From assembly GCA_038231615.1 (NCBI GenBank), contig JBBRLA010000086.1, positions 1 through 18,634 of the forward strand: 18,634 bases of DNA, in the 5' to 3' direction. A program made the translations under genes and the position numbers. This DNA comes from JBBRLA01 sp038231615. Lineage in GTDB: Bacteria > Myxococcota_A > Polyangia > Palsa-1104 > JAEUJZ01. Below the pieces are notes generated by a model. The model worked only from the letters and a program-made list of their open reading frames with translations. It was not told the origin of the DNA and did no database searches. How positions within the stretch are numbered: position 1 is the first letter of the stretch; every line of letters begins with the position of its first letter. Of this stretch, positions 7,627 through 13,042 are shown piece by piece.

Positions 7627-9195
7627 TCACGCAGGCGGGGCCAGCACGATCACCGGCTGCCGCTGCCGCTTCAGGACGGCCTCCTTCACCCCGTATACCA
7701 CTGCGCCCGAGATCATCACCGCGCCGGACAGTTGCGCCGACGAGAGCCCCAGCACCGCGTTCTCGTGGCGCCCGGACCACGCCGCCAGACCCAGAAGGCC
7801 CAGGGGCGGCAGCGAGAGCAGCACCACCCCCACCGTGCCCCCCGGGATGCGGAAGGGCCGCGGCAACTCCGGCTCGCGTATCCGCAGCACCACCAGCGCG
7901 ACGAACTCCAGAGTCAGCGCCGAGCCGTAGAGCATCACGTCGATCTCCACCAGCCGGGAAAGCCCCATCCCCAGGCACGCGGTATAAAGCCCCGCCGCCA
8001 GCACGATCGCTAGCACCGGCGCCCCATTTTTTGGGTTGCGCCGGGCCAGCGCCCGGGGCAGCGCGCCGTCCTCGGCCATCGCCACCGGCAGGCGCGAGTA
8101 GGTCATCATCAGCACGTTGAACATGCCCAGGCCGCAGAGCGCCCCGCCCACCACCACCAGCATCGAGAGCACCGGCCCCCCCAGCCGCCGCGCCACTTCA
8201 ACCCAGCTTGCCGCAGCCCATTCATCGGGCGGCAGGCCGCTCACCGCGGCGGCCAGCACCGTCAGCACGTAGATCCCCGACACCCCGGCCACCGCCAGCA
8301 GCATCGCCCGCGGGTAGTTTTTTTGCGGGTTCTCGACCTCGCCGGCCACCGTCGAGGCGTTGTCCCAGCCCATGTAGTTCCACATGCACAGAAGGATGCC
8401 GGCGATCCACACCGAGCCCTCCCTGTGTGGCGGCGCGGCGCGGAGCAGGGTGACCGCGTGGTGCCAGCCGCCGCCTTGCAGCGACACCACGGCGCAGGCG
8501 ACGAGGATCAAAAAGGGCGAGAGCAGGAGCGCGCCTAAAATGGTGGCCCCGACGCCAACGGCGCGACTGCCCCGGATGTTCCAGGCGGCGCAGGCGACGA
8601 TCATGGCGACGCCCAAGAGCCAGCCGGGCTGTCCCGGCGCGGTCTTCTCCAGCACGGGCCACACCCGCGAGAGATAGCTGACGAAAAGGGTCGGGTAGAT
8701 GGCCATGTCGAAGAGGCTGGTAGCCAGCATCAGCCAGGCTTCTTCAAAACCCCAGAAGGGGCCCAGCGCCCGGCGCACCCAGGCGTAGTAGCCGCCCTCC
8801 TTGGGCAGGGAGCTGCTCAGCTCACCGACCAGCAAGGCGACCGGCAGGCTCCACACGAAAGGGATGAGGATGAGCAGACCGATGCTACGGGCGTAGCCGT
8901 GGCCCTGGACAATCTCCTCCAGGCCGTAGGGGCCGCCCGAAACGATGAAAAAGGTCGCCGCGCAGAGCGAGAGCAGGTTCAGGGTGCGCGGCGCAGCGGG
9001 CAGCGGCGTTGGATCTTCGATGGGAAACTCGAGAGACGGATCGGCCGGGACCGCCCACAGGTGGGGCGGGTGGAGGTGCGCATCGATGAACCGCGGCGCC
9101 TGCGGCGCTTCGCGAGCAATGGACCGCGGCGCCTGCGGCGCTTCATGATCGTATGGCGGGTTATGCACCGGATGAACCGGCTCGACGTGCTTCAT
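7627..9195 (-). CDS. APC-superfamily amino acid/polyamine transporter
   Basis: The 522-aa protein is a multi-pass inner membrane permease of the amino acid-polyamine-organocation superfamily. The first helix begins near residue 71 and includes the substrate-site loop GGPYGLEE (87-94), the helix-breaking glycine motif of these carriers. Helix 6 and its flank (LLCMWNYMGWDNASTVAGEVENPQKNYPRA) are also family-typical and resemble proteobacterial and plant polyamine/amino acid carriers, so substrate is a cationic or neutral amino acid or a polyamine by family only. Unusual is the 70-residue hydrophilic N-terminal extension containing two in-frame copies of EAPQAPR (18-24 and 29-35). I find no alternative in-frame start codon between these repeats and helix 1, so the ATG at 9195 is retained, although only a weak AGG precedes it. 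The gene follows the small lipoprotein gene by 220 nt on the same strand and may have its own promoter. Confidence 0.9.
   Translation of the reverse strand: MKHVEPVHPVHNPPYDHEAPQAPRSIAREAPQAPRFIDAHLHPPHLWAVPADPSLEFPIEDPTPLPAAPRTLNLLSLCAATFFIVSGGPYGLEEIVQGHGYARSIGLLILIPFVWSLPVALLVGELSSSLPKEGGYYAWVRRALGPFWGFEEAWLMLATSLFDMAIYPTLFVSYLSRVWPVLEKTAPGQPGWLLGVAMIVACAAWNIRGSRAVGVGATILGALLLSPFLILVACAVVSLQGGGWHHAVTLLRAAPPHREGSVWIAGILLCMWNYMGWDNASTVAGEVENPQKNYPRAMLLAVAGVSGIYVLTVLAAAVSGLPPDEWAAASWVEVARRLGGPVLSMLVVVGGALCGLGMFNVLMMTYSRLPVAMAEDGALPRALARRNPKNGAPVLAIVLAAGLYTACLGMGLSRLVEIDVMLYGSALTLEFVALVVLRIREPELPRPFRIPGGTVGVVLLSLPPLGLLGLAAWSGRHENAVLGLSSAQLSGAVMISGAVVYGVKEAVLKRQRQPVIVLAPPA
9091..9144 (-). repeat. 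In-frame 21-bp direct duplication encoding EAPQAPR twice
   Basis: Two identical 21-bp copies occupy 9091-9111 and 9124-9144, with starts 33 bp (11 codons) apart. They encode the two EAPQAPR blocks in the extra-long N-terminus of the transporter. The identity of the copies suggests a recent local duplication. Confidence 0.85.
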
Positions 9196-9343
9196 TCGTG
9201 GGCCTGAATACGAAAGTGTGCATGCTCAGCCCGGGGATGCAAGGACAAGTTCACTGGGGTCGGTGCTCGGGGGACAAAAAGCCGGTTCACCTCAGATCCC
9301 CTCGGATGGGGTGCGCATGGCGGTGATGCTGCGACGCTTGCCA

Positions 9344-9363
9344 GCATTTCAGTGCATTTCAGT
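9344..9363. repeat. Tandem duplication of a 10-bp unit
   Basis: GCATTTCAGT occurs twice head to tail (9344-9353 and 9354-9363) in the 220-bp gap between the transporter and the small lipoprotein gene. The 10-bp period puts both copies on the same DNA face, as expected for a paired activator site upstream of the transporter, but nothing else supports this. The rest of the gap (9196-9415) shows no gene. Confidence 0.5.
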
Positions 9364-9383
9364 GATGTGGTTAAGCGGAGCAC

Positions 9384-9405
9384 TTGGCGCTGCGTGAGTC
9401 GCCAA
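9384..9405 (-). terminator. Possible weak hairpin after the DUF2330/lipoprotein pair
   Basis: TTGGCG at 9384-9389 pairs with CGCCAA at 9400-9405 around a 10-nt loop, starting about 10 nt beyond the lipoprotein stop on the minus strand. No T-run follows, so termination is only a possibility. Confidence 0.25.
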
Positions 9406-9415
9406 TCCGGAGGGG

Positions 9416-9952
9416 TCAGCCGCTGCAGATCTGGAGGCAGAATGTCCGCTGGGGGTCGCCATCTGGGGGGCAGCGCACGGTCACTCGGGCCCGGCCATGG
9501 CCCGACTCGCTGCCGTCCTGGGCTTGGACTTTTACCGACATCTCTAGGGGCTGGTCGATGACATTCACCCCGATGGGCGTGGGACAGGTGAAGTTGGGGA
9601 TCGGCGCCGGCAGTTGCCATGAGGGGCCTTCGGCGATCTGCTGCACCCCCTGGGTGGTCAGCACCCGCTGGACGGAACCGTCGGGGGCGACGCGGTCGGA
9701 TTGCCGGTTCACGGTCACGCTGCCGGAGATTCCGACGGTGCGGTAGAGCAACCAGATGTGAAAGCCCCCCTGCGCCCCCGGGTGCAGCTCCGCGTCCTGC
9801 CCGTCGACGATGTCCACCCAGCGGCTGTCTCCATAGCGCCGTGGGTCGATGGTGCCCAACGTTACCTGCCCCGGCCCCGGCGGCGGGGGAGGGTCCCCGC
9901 AACCGATGCTGAGGGCGCACAGAAGCAGAAAGAGAAAACAAGCCGGCCGCAC
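9416..9952 (-). CDS. Small lipoprotein of unknown function
   Basis: The 178-aa product has a short basic start, a hydrophobic stretch (ACFLFLLLCALSIGC) and a lipobox LSIGC with Cys18 as the lipidation site, followed by GDPPPPPGPG as a flexible linker. The mature part is probably beta-rich, with DAELHPGAQGGFHIWLLYRTVG, NFTCPTPIGVNVIDQPLEM and three C-terminal cysteines (VRCPPDGDPQRTFCLQICSG). Similar QGGFH and CP-P-G--V-D segments occur, from memory, in uncharacterised myxobacterial lipoproteins. The start is a GTG, with AAGGA 11 nt upstream; a longer frame to 10096 exists but overlaps the preceding gene and lacks sense. It lies 32 nt behind the DUF2330 stop, so the two are probably co-transcribed and may act together at the envelope. 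Confidence 0.7.
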   Translation of the reverse strand: MRPACFLFLLLCALSIGCGDPPPPPGPGQVTLGTIDPRRYGDSRWVDIVDGQDAELHPGAQGGFHIWLLYRTVGISGSVTVNRQSDRVAPDGSVQRVLTTQGVQQIAEGPSWQLPAPIPNFTCPTPIGVNVIDQPLEMSVKVQAQDGSESGHGRARVTVRCPPDGDPQRTFCLQICSG

Positions 9953-9984
9953 GATGGTTTGTATCCTTGCCCCTGGAAGCCCCG

Positions 9985-11727
9985 CTACTCCGCCTGCCGA
10001 CGGCGGCGCAGAAGGACGCCCGCGCCCAAAAGCAGCCCGAGCAGCCCGGCCTGCGCCCCGCCCGACGTCGTGCCCGAGCCCACCACCACCGAGCACCCGC
10101 TGGCGCCCAGCTTGCTCTTGATGGCATCGGTGTTGTCCACTACCACCGTCGGGTCTCCCACCTCGCTCAGGGTCTCGATGCGCTGGCTGTAGGGTACCGC
10201 CGGGGGCGTGAAGCTGCCCTGATTGACCTGGTCGATGCTGTAGTTGAACGACCAGCCGCTCTCGGTGATCAGCGTCGCCCCGTTGTAGGTACCGTTGCCG
10301 AAGAACGAGTTGTTGCAGTGGTAGGTCAACGTGGCGGTGTGGAGGTTCGCGTAGTCCGGCAGGCTCTTATTGTAGCTGAACACCGGGTCCTTGTTCATGT
10401 CTTCGGGCGACAAGGTGGTGTAAAGCCGCGTCAGGTACGGGTAGCTGGTGAAGAGCTTGCCCGCCTCCAGCGTCGGCGTTACGATCTTGTCGCGCAGGTC
10501 GGCGGCCAGCTTGGCCGGGTCGTAGTTGGTGGTGTCGACCTCGGTGAATTGCTGATTGGCCAGGCCCTGGTAGTACTGCGCCGCGCTGATGCTCTGCTGC
10601 AGGAGCTTCGCGGGCACCGGCAGGTAGTGCCCGAGCAGAGAAGTGAGCTGCCCATTCAGCGTAAAGCCGCTGGAAAGGATGGCGCGGACCATGGCGATGG
10701 GGTCGGTCTGCGTCGCCAGCGCGTCGACATTGCCAAAGCGTCCAGGCGAATCGAGCACCCCGCGCATAGGGGTGTCGGCCCCGGCGAATTCGGTGACGAA
10801 GGAGTGCTTGCCGGTGGCCTCGCCCACGGCCTTGATGATGACGTCGTTGTAGTTCTTGCCGGCGTTCAGCCAGTCGATCTGTGCGTCGTCGATGACCGTG
10901 TGGTAGTAGTTGCGCGGGATGGCCCGGCCCCCACCCAGCATCCACACCTGGATGCCCATGTTCGGCTTGGCCCCCACCGACGTCAGGACGATGGGGATCA
11001 TCGGCAAGTCGGACTGGTAGCGCAGCACCACCGGCTGCATGTCCCCAGCGGACTCGCCGGCATGCAGCTTCAGCGCCAGGAAGTAGGCCCCCGGGTGGAT
11101 GTAGGGGCCGATGGCGTCGACGCCCGGAGGCGGCTGGGGCACGATGAAGTGGTTCTTGTTGAGCCAGTCGAGCATCGCACTCTTGTCGTCGGCCTTGAGG
11201 ACGGCGAAGTCGTAGGGACCGACGGTGTCCTGCACCACCAGGGGCGAGCCCGGGCCGTTCTGCCCCTTGTCGCCGCCGCCGGCGTCCTGCGGCGCGGGGG
11301 TGCCGGAGCCGCCGAAGGTGTTTCGCGAGCTGCCGCACTGGTCATAGTTGCGCTGCAAGCGGTATTTGGGCTGGGTGGTGGCGATGAGCTGGGTGAACAG
11401 CTCGTCGGAGCCCACGTCGATGCCGTCCTTGCCATCGCGGGTCTTGGGGATCGAGGGCAGTGGCAAAAGCCAGCCGAAGTCGCCGGGCTTGCCTGAATAC
11501 TGTACCTGGATGTGCGCCGTGACCTGGCCGTTGTCCTCGACGAAGAGCAGCCGCTCCCCGGCCTGCACCAGCGGCACCGAGGGGTCGGGCGGGGCCAGGC
11601 AGCCGCAGGCCAGCGCGTCTCCGGAAAGGGGCAGGGCGAAAAGGGCCGTCGAAAGGGCCACCGCCGCTCCGCCGGCAACCGCCTTGCCCCTTTTGTACTT
11701 CGCATTCCTCGTCGTGGGTCGCATCAT
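9985..11727 (-). CDS. DUF2330 family protein with MYXO-CTERM anchor
   Basis: The 580-aa exported protein has a signal peptide ending near residue 40 (SGDALA), then CGCLAPPDPSVPLVQAGERLLFVEDNGQVTAHIQVQYSG, the hallmark N-terminus of DUF2330 proteins, with Cys41 and Cys43. DUF2330 has no known biochemical role. The C-terminus is a MYXO-CTERM-like sorting tail: Gly544-Cys545, a Ser/Thr/Gly linker, a single helix at about 561-573 and RRRR at 574-577. Such tails are thought to be cleaved by a rhomboid-like or CPBP-type myxosortase and to leave the protein on the cell surface through the Cys. The ATG at 11727 is chosen over an upstream in-frame start because AAGGAGG lies 10 nt before it and a sigma-54-like promoter is predicted to start transcription at about 11747. 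The small lipoprotein gene follows at 32 nt. Confidence 0.9.
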   Translation of the reverse strand: MMRPTTRNAKYKRGKAVAGGAAVALSTALFALPLSGDALACGCLAPPDPSVPLVQAGERLLFVEDNGQVTAHIQVQYSGKPGDFGWLLPLPSIPKTRDGKDGIDVGSDELFTQLIATTQPKYRLQRNYDQCGSSRNTFGGSGTPAPQDAGGGDKGQNGPGSPLVVQDTVGPYDFAVLKADDKSAMLDWLNKNHFIVPQPPPGVDAIGPYIHPGAYFLALKLHAGESAGDMQPVVLRYQSDLPMIPIVLTSVGAKPNMGIQVWMLGGGRAIPRNYYHTVIDDAQIDWLNAGKNYNDVIIKAVGEATGKHSFVTEFAGADTPMRGVLDSPGRFGNVDALATQTDPIAMVRAILSSGFTLNGQLTSLLGHYLPVPAKLLQQSISAAQYYQGLANQQFTEVDTTNYDPAKLAADLRDKIVTPTLEAGKLFTSYPYLTRLYTTLSPEDMNKDPVFSYNKSLPDYANLHTATLTYHCNNSFFGNGTYNGATLITESGWSFNYSIDQVNQGSFTPPAVPYSQRIETLSEVGDPTVVVDNTDAIKSKLGASGCSVVVGSGTTSGGAQAGLLGLLLGAGVLLRRRRQAE

Positions 11728-11757
11728 GATTGAAATCCCTCCTTGGGCCAGGGGTGA

Positions 11758-11773
11758 AGCAACCCGCGTGCCA
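11758..11773 (-). promoter_or_regulatory. Sigma-54-type -24/-12 promoter for the DUF2330 gene
   Basis: Read on the minus strand, TGGCACGCGGGTTGCT matches the sigma-54 consensus TGGCACGNNNNTTGCW at every defined position. The predicted start is near 11747, just before the AAGGAGG ribosome binding site (11744-11738) and 20 nt before the ATG at 11727. The geometry is fully consistent with a functional promoter that needs an enhancer-binding protein. Confidence 0.75.
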
Positions 11774-11858
11774 TCGCTCACAGGCGGCGAAGTCCGCGCG
11801 GGCCGGGGGGATGGCCGCGAAAACGGCGGGGGGAATCTGAGAGGGTTGGCCAAAGGGG

Positions 11859-11874
11859 CCTCAGAATTCTGAGG
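11859..11874. promoter_or_regulatory. 16-bp perfect palindrome CCTCAGAATTCTGAGG, candidate activator site
   Basis: This perfect palindrome is centred about 95 bp upstream of the -24 GG of the sigma-54-like promoter. An extra CTGAG half-site lies at 11837-11841, 32 bp (three helical turns) from the CTGAG arm. It shares the CTCAG-N4-CTGAG core with 2282-2297. An alternative reading is a terminator hairpin of the DUF2203 gene, but no T-run follows on that strand. Confidence 0.55.
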
Positions 11875-11903
11875 GTTTTAGGGAAACAGGAATCCGCGGG
11901 GAA

Positions 11904-11921
11904 GGGGACGGGAACGTCCCC
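11904..11921 (-). terminator. Hairpin just after the DUF2203 stop codon
   Basis: GGGGACG at 11904-11910 and CGTCCCC at 11915-11921 form a perfect 7-bp stem with a 4-nt loop, four bases after the DUF2203 stop on the minus strand. It is followed only by TTCCCC, so it is a weak intrinsic terminator at best. Confidence 0.4.
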
Positions 11922-11925
11922 CCTG

Positions 11926-12375
11926 TCAGTGCAGGATTTGCGGGACCGGGGGGGTCTCTTCGACGGGCTGCCTGCCGCCGAAGCCGGTGCCCAGGTCGTG
12001 CCAGTAGCCGACGCTCTTCTCGCCGTACTGCCAGCACAGGTAGACCTCGCGGCCGGCGCGCTTGCTGCGGAAGTCGCAGAGGCCGGTGTCCAGGTCCTTC
12101 ACCTCGACGCCGGCCTGGTCGATGGCCTGGACCTCCTCGCGCAGGGCCTCCATCAGGGCGCGGAACTTGCCCCGAGTCGAGCGCAGCTCCGGGGAGCCGT
12201 CCTGCCGGCGCAGCGACTCGGGGCTGGGGGGCTCGCCGAACTGCTCCAGGGCGTGGTGGGCGCTGCGAAGCTGGGTCCGCATCTGCAGGATTCGCCCGAA
12301 GCGTACCTGCAACTGCGGAATCATCGCGTTGGCCTCCTCGATGGTGAAGAAGCGATCCTGGCTCGCCGTGGACAT
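11926..12375 (-). CDS. DUF2203 family protein
   Basis: A 149-aa cytoplasmic protein that matches the DUF2203 family in length and motifs. The N-terminus RFFTIEEANAMIPQLQ is the usual start of the family, followed by a helical, coiled-coil-like segment (residues 20-88). The conserved C-terminal half contains VKDLDTGLCDF (92-102), GREVYLCWQYGE (108-119) and WHDLGTGFGGR (125-135). The function of the family is unknown; the conserved Cys, His, Trp and acidic residues suggest a ligand or metal site, but that is inference. The ATG at 12375 has GGAGGTG 5 nt upstream. The frame stays open for 97 codons further upstream, but that part is antisense to a gene remnant and is not counted. It stands alone: the DUF2330 gene behind it has its own promoter. 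Confidence 0.88.
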   Translation of the reverse strand: MSTASQDRFFTIEEANAMIPQLQVRFGRILQMRTQLRSAHHALEQFGEPPSPESLRRQDGSPELRSTRGKFRALMEALREEVQAIDQAGVEVKDLDTGLCDFRSKRAGREVYLCWQYGEKSVGYWHDLGTGFGGRQPVEETPPVPQILH

Positions 12376-12589
12376 GGGGGCACCTCCGGAAGCTTTCCCG
12401 TCTATCTGATCTCTAGCACAAAAGGATGCTAACCAGGTTCGCATTGAGTGTGGATCAAAGAAAACGAGCGATGTGACCGGCGAGAAGAGAGGGCCGTGCC
12501 TTGAATTCCTCGAAATGCTGCTGCCCGGCTCGTGTCCCAGCCGCTGCCGGGCCGCCTCCAGGGCCGCGTCAGCTCCACCCAGGGTCGCC
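12376..12589. other. Intergenic region between the DUF2203 gene and the gene remnant
   Basis: It holds the ribosome binding site and presumably the promoter of the DUF2203 gene, in a relatively AT-rich stretch at about 12400-12475. I could not fix a convincing -35/-10 pair. The part from about 12510 onward has GC-rich third positions and may be more of the degraded gene downstream, but no domain is recognisable. Confidence 0.4.
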
Positions 12590-12866
12590 AACGTAGACTG
12601 CGGCACCACCTGCATGTACTGGAAGTCGGTCTCGTGGAACATCCTGTCGCTGCCCCCGGGGACCACCGTGACCGCGGGCCCGATCGGCGAGAACGCCGGT
12701 GCTGCTGGGGGCGGCGCCGTGGCGGGTCGTGACCAATGGAGGGACCTTAGCGGCCAACGATGCCACCGGGCTTTCAGGGCGGATCATCGAGGTCCAGATC
12801 GACCTGAGTACCCTCGCGGACGGCGTGACCCCGGTGCTGTCCTCGGTGACCCTGACCCCGTGGTGA
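12590..12866 (+). pseudogene. Frameshifted 3' remnant of a secreted beta-sandwich protein gene
   Basis: In one plus frame 12590-12676 reads NVDCGTTCMYWKSVSWNILSLPPGTTVTA, and in the next frame 12675-12866 reads RARSARTPVLLGAAPWRVVTNGGT, GRIIEVQIDLST and TPVLSSVTLTPW, then a TGA. Joined by one added base near 12676 they give a continuous domain with the pattern W-S-SW, PPGT, then LST---TPVL-SV that I associate with C-terminal beta-sandwich modules of bacterial surface proteins. Both frames have strongly GC-biased third positions, as expected for former coding DNA. No start codon or N-terminal region is present, so this looks like the surviving 3' end of a larger gene with a one-base deletion. 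A sequencing error and a real but truncated gene are alternatives. The domain name is from pattern memory only. Confidence 0.45.
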
Positions 12867-12907
12867 CGAATTTGACTCGCTCGACTCGGCTCGCCGGCCC
12901 TGAACCC

Positions 12908-12941
12908 GCCTTATTTCGGAAGTCGACTGCCGAAATAAGGC
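12908..12941 (+). terminator. Hairpin with a perfect 12-bp stem after the gene remnant
   Basis: GCCTTATTTCGG at 12908-12919 pairs perfectly with CCGAAATAAGGC at 12930-12941 around a 10-nt loop that contains AGTCGACT. It lies 41 nt past the remnant stop codon and 100 nt before the glycosyltransferase start. Only CCCGTTCTT follows, so the T-run is poor. It is most simply the old terminator of the decayed gene; a protein-binding palindrome is the alternative. Confidence 0.5.
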
Positions 12942-13042
12942 CCCGTTCTTGGCCCGCCGAGGGGACACGCCGCCAAGGGACCGGCAACGAACCGCGGCCC
13001 CCTGTTGAGTCCCGGGCCCGGATGCGGCACCCTCCTTGTGGC

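Noticed and set aside
9196..9415. Third sigma-54 promoter or CTCAG-N4-CTGAG site upstream of the transporter gene
   Set aside because: Only a CCTCAG half-site was found near 9288; TGGC-like sequences on the minus strand do not have GC at the required distance.
12376..12666. Upstream extension of the DUF2203 frame (peptide with FHETDFQYMQVVPQSTLATLGG)
   Set aside because: GC3 is high, but this phase is complementary to the plus-strand remnant frame. The plus reading has a recognisable domain pattern, and DUF2203 has a strong ribosome binding site at its own ATG.
12473..13042. N-terminal extension of the glycosyltransferase frame
   Set aside because: It passes through the gene remnant and a 12-bp-stem hairpin. 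ArnT-like proteins start just before the first helix, as with ATG 13043.
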